A stretch of DNA of 64,000 nt from Flavobacteriales bacterium (GCA_016722445.1 JADKIZ010000041.1:1-64000), one strand, 5' to 3'. Counted from the first letter of the stretch, positions 32,322-41,719 are shown. The notes: generated by a model from the letters alone, not told the origin. Numbers and translations are program-made.

Positions 32322-34697
32322 TCAATAAAAAACTTCAAAACTGATCTTTTTTCCTTTCACAGGAATAGAAGTAATCTGGTCATTCGCCAACGTTATGCCC
32401 GTTCCTCCAAGCGATTGCCAAGATGAATTCTTATATTCTTTTGGTATTTGAAACGTCCATTCGGTGTTCTGGTTTTTGGTCATTACCACGATCACGTTTT
32501 TGCCAAAATAGCTACGAACATAAATGAAAGTTTCTTCATCATTTTTCAAGACGAATAAATCACCATATGTAAGTGCAAGGTTGTTGCGTCGAAGCTGTAC
32601 TAACTTCTGGGTACGCTCAAAAAGATTTTGTTGATCTGCATTCCAGTCACCGAAGTGCATCATGCGACGGTTATCAGGATCATTGCCTCCTGGCATGCCA
32701 ATTTCATCGCCATAGTAAATACATGGAATACCTGGTGTGGTCATCAGAAATGCATTCAAGGCAGCCAACTTCTCAAAGCCTTCAGCTCCTTTGTTCTGAA
32801 TGTCCTTGGTCCACCCGATCAACTTCGCATCCTCGGAAAACTGTATTGAGCCATCGGCATAGGAAATGAATCGCGCCCTGTCCTGATTGCCCGTGATATT
32901 GCCCATCAGGTGATGCGATCCGTAATAATGCATGCTTTCCTGGAGCACGCGATCGAGATTTTTAAAATCACTTTCATCTTTACCAAATGCATCAACCGAA
33001 GCATCATATAAATTGAAATCAAATTGTGCATCCAATTCTCCACTATTGATATAAGATGATATCAACTCCGGACTACCATAAGTTTCACCTACTTGATACA
33101 ACACTCTCTCTGGATGCGCTTCTCCATACTTTTTGACTTTGTGGGTCAATGTCCTCCAAAAATCTTCTTCAATGTGTTTGGTGGCATCATGTCGGAATCC
33201 ATCCAAATCATAGTGTTCCACCCAGTACATAGCAGTATCTGTGAGGGCTTCTACAACTTCATGATCTGCAAATTTCCAAGTGGGCAAGAAGGTGTCAAAC
33301 CATGTGGTAAGTCTGTGCTCATCCCATTTCTCCGTATTCATCGTGCCATCGGGTAAATAGAGTGGGGTTGTCCATTCCGGTTTTTGTTTGTAAAGCGGAT
33401 GATCCTGATGAACGTGATGTGCAACATAATCGATGATGACATTCATGTTGTGCTGATGTGCTACATCAATCAATTCTTTCAGCGATGCTTCATCACCAAA
33501 CCTGTTGTCAATCTGTTTCAATGCAATGGGCCAGTATCCGTGGTAACCAGAGAATTTACTTTCTACTCCTTTGTTCCAGAGTCCCCATGCACCTTCGGCA
33601 TTTTGACATACCGGAGAAACCCAAATGGTGTTGATTCCGAGTTTTTCGAAATAGCCATCTTTTATTTTTTGCGTGATACCCTGCAGATCGCCACCGAGAT
33701 TATTCGCTTTGGGATGTATGGCTGGATCGGCAGTAGGACGGTCATTCCCCGTATTGCCATTGACAAATCGATCGACCATCATAAAATACATCACTGAATT
33801 GCGCATGTCCGTGCGATCTAACTGACTGGATTCATTGATCACTTTGCTGTATGAAAGTGGAATCAACAAATCATTTGCGCGTTGAATTCCATCCGATGCA
33901 AATACACGTATATGTGATCGTTTGAGTTTGTTTGATTCTGCTGGAATATTGATCAAATAGGTGTGATTCTCTTTTTGTATGGCTTCGATCTGTATGTTTT
34001 CAAAATAGACAGAAAGTTGTGCAACACCTGAAGATGCGCTGATTTCTACCACACCATCTCTGGCTTCTCGAGTGTGGATGGTCGGACTGACTTCCATTTT
34101 TTGTCCCGCGTAAAAGGTGTTGTTGAATGCGCCCATTCCATTGGCAATCTGATCGGGATTGTTGGCATCCATCATTTCTTTTCCATCTTCCCAAATGCGA
34201 TATTGATACAGACCATTGTTCAGGATGAGATCAGTAGCAAATACATCTCCTTCCTTGAGGAGCGTGGTCGCCTTGCGGTTCCAACCATTCATACTGCCAG
34301 ACATTTCTACCACAGTTACTTTGTCCGAACTGGGTTTGTAGGTAAAATGATGCGACACTTTTTCTGTAGCGAAAACGGGGATATCATGAACCTGATTTTT
34401 ATACAGCACTTTTAGATTAGAAATGACTGTTTCAGGTTTTTGTTTGATGACGATTTTTCCAGTGCTATCTGCATGAATCTCTTGACCTGAAAATTCGATT
34501 TTTTCAATGCCATTGACATCGGTGAAATAATCTCCTAAGAACACAGTAGTACTGTCAAATTTCAAGCGGATCGGACTTGCAAGTCCGGTGATGTAATTTT
34601 TGTATTCGGAAGTTCTAGCTGGTTTGGATTGATCATTCGTGCATGAATGAAACAACACGGACAGCAATGCAAAAAATAATATTCTTTTCATGATCAT
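32322..34697 (-). CDS. Alpha-amylase family (GH13) lipoprotein with an N-terminal CBM48-like domain
   Basis: A protein of 791 residues with a lipobox (LFHSC) and a beta-rich N-terminal half that includes a CBM48-like segment (MSGSMNGWNRKA, near residue 132). The GH13 barrel starts near 300. The catalytic residues are visible: Asp in LDGFRHDATKHI near 500, Glu in QVGETYGSPEL near 537, and Asp in ITGNQDRAR near 603. The C-terminal domain is beta. It would cleave alpha-1,4 glucans (maltodextrin, pullulan or cyclodextrin-like) at the periplasmic or outer-membrane face. The start follows the prmC stop without a gap; Met3 is an equally good start. Confidence 0.93.
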   Translation of the reverse strand: MIMKRILFFALLSVLFHSCTNDQSKPARTSEYKNYITGLASPIRLKFDSTTVFLGDYFTDVNGIEKIEFSGQEIHADSTGKIVIKQKPETVISNLKVLYKNQVHDIPVFATEKVSHHFTYKPSSDKVTVVEMSGSMNGWNRKATTLLKEGDVFATDLILNNGLYQYRIWEDGKEMMDANNPDQIANGMGAFNNTFYAGQKMEVSPTIHTREARDGVVEISASSGVAQLSVYFENIQIEAIQKENHTYLINIPAESNKLKRSHIRVFASDGIQRANDLLIPLSYSKVINESSQLDRTDMRNSVMYFMMVDRFVNGNTGNDRPTADPAIHPKANNLGGDLQGITQKIKDGYFEKLGINTIWVSPVCQNAEGAWGLWNKGVESKFSGYHGYWPIALKQIDNRFGDEASLKELIDVAHQHNMNVIIDYVAHHVHQDHPLYKQKPEWTTPLYLPDGTMNTEKWDEHRLTTWFDTFLPTWKFADHEVVEALTDTAMYWVEHYDLDGFRHDATKHIEEDFWRTLTHKVKKYGEAHPERVLYQVGETYGSPELISSYINSGELDAQFDFNLYDASVDAFGKDESDFKNLDRVLQESMHYYGSHHLMGNITGNQDRARFISYADGSIQFSEDAKLIGWTKDIQNKGAEGFEKLAALNAFLMTTPGIPCIYYGDEIGMPGGNDPDNRRMMHFGDWNADQQNLFERTQKLVQLRRNNLALTYGDLFVLKNDEETFIYVRSYFGKNVIVVMTKNQNTEWTFQIPKEYKNSSWQSLGGTGITLANDQITSIPVKGKKISFEVFY

Positions 34698-35558
34698 TTA
34701 GATGAATCGTACATGTAATATCCTGTCTTTTCCTTGCAGATCGTTATAAAAATGGTAGTTTGCACGCACCGAGGACTCTAATAATTGAGTCAAATCTGCT
34801 TTTTTTCCTTCGTGAATTTCAAACCAAAGACTTCCTCCTGGAGTGAGTTTTTTACTGGCAAGTTCAATGATCCTTCGATAGAATAGAAGTTCGTCATCGT
34901 CTGGAGTGAACAATGCCGTGGCCGGTTCATGGGCAGTGACCTGCACCGACATTTCTCCTTTCTTTTTCCGGGATGTAGGGAGGATTCGAGACAATGAGAT
35001 CGAATTGCCCTTCTGGTTCTTCAACTAGAATATTCAAAGGATGAAATACGACATCTGCATGAAGTCTGGCGGCATTTTTTTTCAAAACACTCAGAGCATC
35101 TTCAGAAATGTCGACCCCGGTGACGCGCCAGATGGTCTTCTTTAATTTCAGACTGATTGCTATGCATCCACTACCTGTGCCGATATCCAAGACTGCCGGT
35201 GCTGTTCTCTTTTCCACCTCACAAATCTTCATCACCAATTCTTCGGTTTCTGGACGAGGTATCAATACTGCAGGATCGACCAAAAAATCGTTTCCGCAAA
35301 ACATTTGATGCCCGGTGATGTATTGAAGTGGTTCACCTGCAACGAGCCTTTTGAGTGCGAAATGAAATTTCAAAAGTTCGGATTCGCTTACACGTTTGTC
35401 TTGATTCAGGATGATATCCGCTTTTGACCAACAAGATATTCTTGAAACAACGAGGTCACAATATTGCCGGCCTCACGCTCATCATACAACGAGGAGACTT
35501 TTTCAGTGAGGTATTTTTTCAATGACCTTACTGCATTGTCGGCAATGATGTGATTCAT
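34698..35558 (-). CDS. prmC: Release factor glutamine methyltransferase, two frameshifts
   Basis: PrmC (HemK) methylates the GGQ glutamine of peptide release factors, using S-adenosylmethionine. Starting at ATG 35558, the N-terminal helical domain (MNHIIADNAVRSLKKYLTEK) ends early. One extra A in the run 35422-35425 leads into ILNQDKRVSESELLKFHFAL and the SAM site VLDIGTGSGCIAISLKL. The catalytic NPPY is present in DLIVSNPPYIPEKE. A second break at about 34966-34975 moves the C-terminal part (SVQVTAHEPATALFTPDDDE) to another frame, ending at 34698. Corrected, it has about 285 residues. It sits 1 base after one amylase gene and 0 bases before the next, an unusual placement. Confidence 0.9.
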
Positions 35559-35559
35559 A

Positions 35560-36267
35560 TTATTTCTTTACAAATACCTGGTAACCATATGCAGGCAATT
35601 CTTGATTTCCCTTGTCAAAAAGTGTGAGTGATTGAGAATTGAAAATGCTCATGAACTCTCCTTGAGGCAATTCACTGATGAAATCGACGCTGCGTGGTTT
35701 GTCTGAAAAATTCAGCAACACGATGACTTGATTCTGATCCTTTGTTCTGGAAAAACAATACAATACATCATCACTGCTTGTTTTGATGCGTTTGAAATCT
35801 CCACCGAATTCGCCATTCCACATGGCGGGATTGTCATGATGCAAATGCAAAAGTTTTGTATAAAAATCCTGAAACTTATAGTCATTCCATCTCACGGTAT
35901 CTTTTTCAAAAAAGCTCAGACGGTGTGCTTTGCCATCAGGATATTGCTCTCCACCTTCTTGACCTGAATATAATAAAGGCATTCCACCAATGGTAAATGC
36001 CAACACGTCCATCACTTGTCGCGCATTGCCGAGTCTTTCATAGCCAGTGCCATTCCATGAGTTTTCGTCGTGGTTGGTTGTAAAATACATCCTGTATGCA
36101 CTGCGGGGAAATGCAGTGTCTTGTTTGGCCATGTAGTTGTCAATATCTGTCAGTGACTTTTTTCCTTTGGCAAATTCATTCGTAATGTGCATGAACTCCC
36201 AGGTATAACTCATGTCGAATGCCTTGAGATGATGTTCCTTTTTCTCAGCCTCGGCGAGCATAAACAC
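35560..36267 (-). CDS. Alpha-amylase family (GH13) lipoprotein, C-terminal fragment
   Basis: The C-terminal 230 or so residues of the amylase whose N-terminus is at 36964. It contains the general acid region (FMLAEAEKKEHHLKA) and the third catalytic Asp in YFTTNHDENSWNG. The C-terminal beta domain (DVLYCFSRTKDQNQVIVLLN, ending QVFVKK) is complete. The coding frame extends upstream without a stop to about 36374, covering the nucleophile segment DIDGYRCDVAEKV and TYWNEARAALDS. The true gene is therefore continuous across 35560-36964. The stop lies 1 base before the prmC ATG. Confidence 0.85.
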   Translation of the reverse strand: MFMLAEAEKKEHHLKAFDMSYTWEFMHITNEFAKGKKSLTDIDNYMAKQDTAFPRSAYRMYFTTNHDENSWNGTGYERLGNARQVMDVLAFTIGGMPLLYSGQEGGEQYPDGKAHRLSFFEKDTVRWNDYKFQDFYTKLLHLHHDNPAMWNGEFGGDFKRIKTSSDDVLYCFSRTKDQNQVIVLLNFSDKPRSVDFISELPQGEFMSIFNSQSLTLFDKGNQELPAYGYQVFVKK

Positions 36268-36349
36268 CGGTTTGATGCTATCTAAAGCAGCACGTGCTTC
36301 ATTCCAATATGTGGTAGGTACCTTTTCCGCTACATCGCAACGATATCCA

Positions 36350-36964
36350 TCAATATCGCAGTCTCTTACCCAGGAATTTCAACGCATCGGTCATGCCATA
36401 CCACAATGCTTTGTTGTCATAATTCAATTGCGCAACATCCGTCCAATCCGTTCCCAGTGGTGGTTGAACTTTTCCTGCCGTGTCCAACAGATAGTAATCG
36501 AGGTGATCTTTTGTCCAGATGTTGTCGAATGCACTGTGGTTGGCCACCCAGTCGATGATCACCTTCATCCCGTTGTCGTGTGCAGTTTTTACCAGACGTT
36601 TAAAATCATCCATTGTTCCATATGCGGGATTTACGGCTTTGTAGTCCTTTACGCTGTAATGACTTCCTAATCCGCCTTTGCGGTTGATCACACCAATGGG
36701 ATGTATTGGCATGAGCCAGAGTATGTCTACTCCCATACTCTTCAAACGTGGAATGTCTTTCTCAAATGCAGCAAATGTTCCTTCAGGTGTATGCTGTCGG
36801 ATATTCACTTCGTAAATGGTCGCATTTTTCGACCATTCCGGATGCTGCAATACGCGGGTTTCAGTGTGCCCCTTGACTTCTGCATTGGCCGTATGATCGT
36901 GTTTTCCTTCGCCACAAGCATAAAGCACTCCGGCGGCGAGAATAGAGTAGAACAGTGTTTTCAT
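36350..36964 (-). CDS. Alpha-amylase family (GH13) lipoprotein, N-terminal fragment
   Basis: The N-terminal part of a secreted GH13 enzyme of about 467 residues. The lipobox LYAC (Cys17) is followed by WSKNATIYEVNIRQHTPEGT, LKSMGVDILWLMPIHPIG and VKDYKAVNPAYGTMDDFKRL. KVIIDWVANHSAFDN is the conserved region I. The frame runs off at LKFLGKRLRY. Removing one C near 36372-36375 gives LKFWVRDCDIDGYRCDVAE, the expected nucleophile region, and joins the fragment ending at 35560. The enzyme should hydrolyse alpha-glucans at the envelope. It is the first gene of the amylase-prmC-amylase operon, under the promoter and palindrome at 36983-37010. Confidence 0.88.
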   Translation of the reverse strand: MKTLFYSILAAGVLYACGEGKHDHTANAEVKGHTETRVLQHPEWSKNATIYEVNIRQHTPEGTFAAFEKDIPRLKSMGVDILWLMPIHPIGVINRKGGLGSHYSVKDYKAVNPAYGTMDDFKRLVKTAHDNGMKVIIDWVANHSAFDNIWTKDHLDYYLLDTAGKVQPPLGTDWTDVAQLNYDNKALWYGMTDALKFLGKRLRY

Positions 36965-36982
36965 TGTGTGTTATGTAACGGA

Positions 36983-37010
36983 CAAATCTAAGTGTATTTT
37001 TTACACTTAG
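36983..37010 (-). promoter_or_regulatory. Promoter -7 box and operator-like palindrome of the amylase operon
   Basis: The minus strand carries TAGATTTG (36990-36983), an exact TAnnTTTG box, 18 bases before the amylase ATG. Immediately upstream and sharing three bases is a perfect 9-bp inverted repeat, CTAAGTGTA and TACACTTAG (36988-37010) with a 5-base centre. It occupies the -33/-7 spacer, the position of a repressor operator. Confidence 0.6.
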
Positions 37011-37029
37011 GTGTGAATTCAGGGCCAAA

Positions 37030-37110
37030 GTAAGTAGAGAATGTAAGATGAAGGATGAACGACTTCTTTCACCTTACATGAGTCATTTTGAAAATGTGAC
37101 TTTCACATGA
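37030..37110 (-). terminator. Imperfect hairpins downstream of the WD40 gene
   Basis: ATGTAAGATGAAG (from about 37039) pairs, with a mismatch, with CTTTCACCTTACAT (to about 37081). Closer to the gene, CATTTT-G-AAAATG forms a short hairpin near 37083-37096. Together they may end the WD40 transcript; there is no strong T-tract. Confidence 0.4.
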
Positions 37111-37129
37111 AGGCATGAATCTTATTGGA

Positions 37130-38026
37130 TTAAACCTGCTCGTAAATGTTGATTTTTCTGTCATCACCGCAACTAATAAGGTGATTGTTGAGCCAAAGCA
37201 ATTTATTCACTGAATGGGTATGTCCGTCAGTTCCCGGACCAATACGCTGCAACGGACTAAAACTCATGGCATCCCAGATTTTGATCGTCTTATCGCGAGA
37301 ACCGGTAAAACAGAACTGTCCTGTTTCATCAAATACAATGGAGTAGATGGCAAATTGATGTGCCGGAAAACCCAAAACAGGCTTGAATTGATCATTGACG
37401 TTCCAACACTTCAGGAATGCGTCTTTACCTCCAGTGACCAAAACAGGTTTATTCGGATGCCATGCCACAGCTGTCGCTCCATTTTCATGTGCATCCATTG
37501 TTCCAATTTCATTGAAAAAAATCAAATCGGTCACCCGCACTTTACCGTCGCCACAAGCAATCGCTAACATACTTTGATCGGATGAAATCGTAATCTGTCT
37601 GATCTTTTCTTGGCAAAGTGGAATGCTTCGTATCAATTTGAAATCGGGAAGAGACCATACGCTCAATTGTCCATCTCCGCCAGCAACGATGAGTTGATGA
37701 TCGCTTCGGTCAAATGCAAAATCATAAATTCCCTGATGATGATGTTGGATATGACGGAGTTCTTTTTTGCCTTCGGTATCAATCACATGAAAATCGCCAT
37801 TGCTCAATCCTGCGATCAAATAATGGTAATCCGGAATATAGGTACATGCATAAACAGCATTTTCGAGTTTTATCGCCAGGGATTGCTGCGCTAGAGACCT
37901 GCTCTTCCATAAGGCAATGTACTGATCGGCACTGCACGAAAAGAAATGATCATCCATGAAAGCCTTGCACATCCCATAAATGGCGGATGAATGCGATTGA
38001 TCGGATTGCAACAGTCGAAGATGCAT
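37130..38026 (-). CDS. WD40-repeat protein
   Basis: A protein of 298 residues from ATG 38026 (MHLRLLQSDQSHSSAIYGMC); the ATG at 38044 would add six residues. Seven WD40 blades are visible, such as DHFFSCSADQYIALWK, LIVAGGDGQLSVWSLPDF, PVLVTGGKDAFLKCWNVND and FCFTGSRDKTIKIWDAMSF. No signal peptide is present, so it is a cytoplasmic beta-propeller and probably a protein-binding scaffold. No enzymatic domain is fused. It is divergent from hisS. Confidence 0.9.
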   Translation of the reverse strand: MHLRLLQSDQSHSSAIYGMCKAFMDDHFFSCSADQYIALWKSRSLAQQSLAIKLENAVYACTYIPDYHYLIAGLSNGDFHVIDTEGKKELRHIQHHHQGIYDFAFDRSDHQLIVAGGDGQLSVWSLPDFKLIRSIPLCQEKIRQITISSDQSMLAIACGDGKVRVTDLIFFNEIGTMDAHENGATAVAWHPNKPVLVTGGKDAFLKCWNVNDQFKPVLGFPAHQFAIYSIVFDETGQFCFTGSRDKTIKIWDAMSFSPLQRIGPGTDGHTHSVNKLLWLNNHLISCGDDRKINIYEQV

Positions 38027-38064
38027 GAACACAAAAGAAAGCAAACCCTGCTAATTTGCTACGT

Positions 38065-38072
38065 TATATTTG
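38065..38072 (+). promoter_or_regulatory. -7 box candidate of hisS
   Basis: TATATTTG at 38065-38072 is an exact TAnnTTTG match. It implies a leader of about 115 bases before the hisS ATG. I see no clear -33 element at the right distance. Confidence 0.45.
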
Positions 38073-38194
38073 GCCAAAAAAACAGAAGCAGGTCTTTGAT
38101 CGGGAACGGAAAGTTTGCAAAATCAACGGATTCAATTCCAAAATGAATTGCAACTACAGCATCAGATCTCTGAAGATACTGAATAACCAATATT

Positions 38195-39559
38195 ATGAGT
38201 CAGCCATCCATACCAAAAGGAACCAGAGATTTTTCACCTGAAATCATGGTGAAACGCAATTACATTTTTGGAATCATCAGACAGGCTTTTGAGCGTTTCG
38301 GTTATATGCCGCTCGAAACTCCAAGCATGGAGAATGTTGAGACGCTTACCGGTAAATACGGCGATGAAGGCGACAAACTCATTTTTAGAATTCTCGATAG
38401 CGGCGACTATCTGAAAGAGGTTGGGGATGACACCCTGCAAACCCGGAACCTGAATCAATTGACGAAATCCATCGCTGAGAAAGCGTTGCGTTACGACCTC
38501 ACCGTGCCTTTTGCAAGGTATGTGGTCATGAATCAGAATAAAATAGCATTTCCATTCAAGAGGTATCAAATTCAACCGGTGTGGCGTGCTGATCGTCCGC
38601 AAAAAGGAAGATACCGCGAATTTTATCAGTGCGATGCTGATGTAGTAGGAAGCGACAGCTTGCTCAATGAAGTTGAATTGGTGCAAATTTTCGATGAAGT
38701 ACTCACCAAATTGAAAGTTCCTTCAACCATCAAAATCAACAACCGTAAAATTCTTTATGGAATTGCTGAAGTGGCGGGTATAGCAGATCGCATGATGGAA
38801 ATGACCATTGCCATTGATAAGCTCGACAAAATTGGTGAAGATGGAGTGATACAGGAATTACGCGGTAGAGAGTTCAACGATGATTCAATCAATGTCATCA
38901 AAGGTTTGTTCGGCATGACTGGGGACAATGAATCTCGTCTCAATGCCATTTCGGTGATGTTGCGTGGATCAGAAACAGGTCAAAAAGGTGTCGATGAACT
39001 CAAATCAATTTTTAAAGATGTTCAGACTTTGGGATTGAATGATTGTGAGATTGAGTTGGATATCACGCTTGCACGTGGACTCAATTATTACACCGGTGCA
39101 ATTTTCGAAGTGAAAGCTAAGAATGTGCAGATGGGAAGTATTTGCGGTGGTGGTCGTTACGACGACCTCACTGGAATTTTTGGGTTGAAGGGTGTTTCAG
39201 GCGTCGGAATTTCTTTCGGTGCAGACCGGATTTTTGATGTGATGTCCGAACTAAACGTCTTTCCTTCAGGCACCGATTCAACAACACAAGTGCTCTTCGT
39301 CAATTTTGGAAAGGAAGAAGAACTTTATTGCATGAAACTCCTCAGAGACATTCGCAAAGCAGGCATCAATGCCGAAATTTTCCCTGAAGCGGCTAAGATG
39401 AAAAAGCAATTTAAATACGCCGACGACAAAGGAATTCCATTCGTTGCGACGGTTGGTACGGATGAAATGAGCAAGGGACAAGTGTCATTGAAAAATATGA
39501 AGACGGGCGATCAAAAGATGATATCCGTTGATGATATGATCGAGGCGATCAAGTCCTGA
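38195..39559 (+). CDS. hisS: Histidyl-tRNA synthetase
   Basis: A protein of 454 residues, a class II aminoacyl-tRNA synthetase. It starts MSQPSIPKGTRDFSPEIMVK. Visible parts are motif 1 (GYMPLETPSMENVETLTGKY), motif 2 (PVWRADRPQKGRYREFYQCD), the His-A box (ARGLNYYTGAIFEV), and motif 3 (GGRYDDLTGIFG, then VSGVGISFGADRI). The C-terminal anticodon-binding domain (VLFVNFGKEEELYCMKLLRD) is complete. It charges tRNA-His. It has its own promoter. Confidence 0.97.
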   Translation: MSQPSIPKGTRDFSPEIMVKRNYIFGIIRQAFERFGYMPLETPSMENVETLTGKYGDEGDKLIFRILDSGDYLKEVGDDTLQTRNLNQLTKSIAEKALRYDLTVPFARYVVMNQNKIAFPFKRYQIQPVWRADRPQKGRYREFYQCDADVVGSDSLLNEVELVQIFDEVLTKLKVPSTIKINNRKILYGIAEVAGIADRMMEMTIAIDKLDKIGEDGVIQELRGREFNDDSINVIKGLFGMTGDNESRLNAISVMLRGSETGQKGVDELKSIFKDVQTLGLNDCEIELDITLARGLNYYTGAIFEVKAKNVQMGSICGGGRYDDLTGIFGLKGVSGVGISFGADRIFDVMSELNVFPSGTDSTTQVLFVNFGKEEELYCMKLLRDIRKAGINAEIFPEAAKMKKQFKYADDKGIPFVATVGTDEMSKGQVSLKNMKTGDQKMISVDDMIEAIKS

Positions 39560-39648
39560 TCACTGATTCACACTTTCCGGAGTATAACTTCATCTTCCGA
39601 TTCGGGAAATATTGTTTCTGCTGATTCAACTTGCATCAAAAATGTTTC

Positions 39649-40098
39649 ATGCAGAAAAGTGAGTTCATCACACTGATCGAACATCAAGCTTGGGCGGACA
39701 AGCGAGTGGCCAATGCTTTGTTGGCCTTGCCTTCAGGTCATGAAAAATCAAAGAAACTATTCGATCATATTCTGGCTGCACAACATACCTGGTTGAGTAG
39801 GATAGAAAATAGAATTCCAGAAATGAATGTCTGGCCAATTTTATCCAATGAATCATGGTATCCATTAATCACCGATCATCGTGAAAGATTGATGGCGATA
39901 GTGAATTCGGATCGCTGTGAGCAAATCATCAGTTACAAAAACACCGCTGGTACTGAATTTACCAATACGATTTCTGAAATACTTCTGCACTTGACATTGC
40001 ATTCGCAATATCACCGAGGACAAGTCATTTCTTATTCTATTGAACTTTTCGATAAAGCACCCGTGGTCGATATGATCGCATTTTTACGCAGCAAATGA
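39649..40098 (+). CDS. DinB-like (DUF664-type) metal-binding protein
   Basis: A protein of 149 residues from ATG 39649; an upstream TTG at 39631 is unlikely. It is a four-helix bundle with the three-His pattern of the DinB/YfiT family: His in KKLFDHILAAQHTWL and two in LHLTLHSQYHRGQVISYSIE. Family members include thiol transferases and damage-induced proteins, but most are uncharacterised. The stop overlaps the start of the FAD-linked oxidase by 4 bases, so the two genes are co-transcribed. Confidence 0.8.
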   Translation: MQKSEFITLIEHQAWADKRVANALLALPSGHEKSKKLFDHILAAQHTWLSRIENRIPEMNVWPILSNESWYPLITDHRERLMAIVNSDRCEQIISYKNTAGTEFTNTISEILLHLTLHSQYHRGQVISYSIELFDKAPVVDMIAFLRSK

Positions 40099-41509
40099 AT
40101 TATACAAAAATCAATTCGCAACACATCGGAGCATTGTCCGCTTTGATTGGCGCAGACAGTGTTTTCGCTCAATCTGATATTCTGCTCGAGTATGGCAGTG
40201 ATGAAACAGAAGATCTCTCTTTTCCTCAGATATTGTTGTAAAGCCAAAGAACACATCTGAAGTTTCATTGGTGATGAAATATTGTTCAGAAAACAAAATT
40301 CCGGTAACGCCAATCGGCGCTAGAACAGGATTGAGTGGTGGAGCATTGTCATTGTACGGTGGAGTAGGGTTGAGTATGGAAAAATTCAATAGGATCATCG
40401 AAGTCGATACGCTCAATCAACAAGTGATCACAGAGACAGGCGTGATCACACAAGTGTTACAGGAAGAAGTCGCCAAACAGGGATTGTATTATCCGCCGGA
40501 TCCAAGCAGTCGTGGTTCTTGTTTTATTGGTGGCAACCTCGCCGAAAACTCGGGTGGTCCAAGAGCAGTGAAATATGGCGTAACCAAAGATTTTGTCCTC
40601 GGACTGGAAGTTGTTTTGCCCGATGGTGAAATCATCAACACAGGAGCTAAAACACTGAAAAATTCAACTGGCTATAACCTCACGCAATTGATGATTGGCA
40701 GTGAAGGTACATTGGGCATCATCACCAAAGCCATCTTGAAATTGGTTCCCATGCCCAAATATCAATTGCTGATGTTGGTGCCATTCTATTCGGAGGAAAA
40801 GGCATGTGAAGCTGTGAGTGCTATTTTCAGAGCTGGTATTACTCCGAGTGCCCTCGAATTCATGGAGCGCGATGCCATTGATTGGGTGCTGCGATTCGTG
40901 GACGATGTGACCGTTCCTGTGGAGGACAATATCAAAGCGCATTTATTGATCGAGGTAGACGGCAATCATCTTGAATCATTGATGCTAGATTGCGAAAAAA
41001 TCACAGAGGTCATTCAGCAATTTGATGCAGGAGAAATCCTCTTTGCTGATGATGATGCCCAGAAAAATCAGTTGTGGAAATTGCGCAGAAAAGTTGCGGA
41101 AGCGGTGAAGGCGAACAGTGTCTACAAAGAAGAAGACACGGTTGTTCCGAGATATCAGTTGCCGGCTTTGCTCAAAGGTGTTAAGGAAATTGGTCATCGT
41201 TACGGCTTTAAATCGGTTTGTTATGGGCATGCTGGTGATGGTAACCTTCATGTCAACATCATCAAAGGTGAATTGTCTGACCAGATATGGAATGAAGAAT
41301 TGCCAATAGCAATACGAGAAATTTTCCAGCTTTGTGTGGGTCTTGGAGGAACCCTGAGTGGCGAACACGGAATAGGTTTCGTTCAGAAGAATTACATGGA
41401 CATCGCTTTCGCTCCGCGCTCACTATCACTGATGAAGAGCATTAAAAGCACCTTCGATCCGTTAGGAATCCTTAATCCCGGTAAAATAGTGCCTGATGGA
41501 ATTAATTGA
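40095..41509 (+). CDS. FAD-linked oxidase, GlcD/D-lactate dehydrogenase type, one frameshift
   Basis: A protein of about 471 residues of the FAD_binding_4 / FAD-oxidase_C family (glycolate oxidase subunit GlcD or D-2-hydroxyacid dehydrogenase). From ATG 40095 the frame ends at about 40241. One extra T in the run 40221-40224 leads into DIVVKPKNTSEVSLVMKYC. The FAD site is clear: TPIGARTGLSGGALSLYGG, DPSSRGSCFIGGNLAENSGG, and LKNSTGYNLTQLMIGSEGTL. The C-terminal part has GHAGDGNLHVNI and GTLSGEHGIGFVQKNY. The substrate is likely a 2-hydroxyacid such as D-lactate or glycolate. Confidence 0.9.
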
Positions 41510-41591
41510 AAATTAACGATATAGAAAACTAGGCTATTTTGAGGACAAATAATTCTTGCAATCCTAACCTTGTTAAGTTACTTTAGGCGCC

Positions 41592-41719
41592 GTGTTTTGG
41601 TAGTGTACCGAATACACATTAGAGTTAGTTGAGTTGAGTCCTCGTGACTCAAAACAATTACGATAGTTTTTAGTTTTTCAGTTTAAGCCATCAAGCCCTG
41701 CTATCGAGCGGGGCTTTTT
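41592..41719 (+). ncRNA. Candidate small RNA with two hairpins and a terminator
   Basis: There is no reading frame between 41509 and 41831. Three hairpins lie in order: GTGT...ACAC at 41592-41617 with one bulge and one mismatch, TTGAGTC/GACTCAA at 41634-41652 with loop CTCGT, and the terminator at 41694-41719. Upstream, TTG at 41556-41558 and TACTTTAG at 41579-41586 fit a promoter with one mismatch and 20-base spacing, giving a start near 41592. I do not recognise an RNA family. It lacks the SRP RNA tetraloop pattern. Confidence 0.4.
41694..41719 (+). terminator. Rho-independent terminator
   Basis: A 9-bp stem (41694-41702 with 41107+600, that is 41707-41715, one G-T pair) with loop ATCG, followed by TTTTT. 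It ends the candidate small RNA or the transcript of the FAD-oxidase gene. Confidence 0.85.

Noticed and set aside
41592..41719. SRP (4.5S) RNA or tmRNA
   Set aside because: It lacks the SRP GGAA-type tetraloop region and the tRNA-like acceptor of tmRNA. It is kept only as an unclassified candidate RNA.
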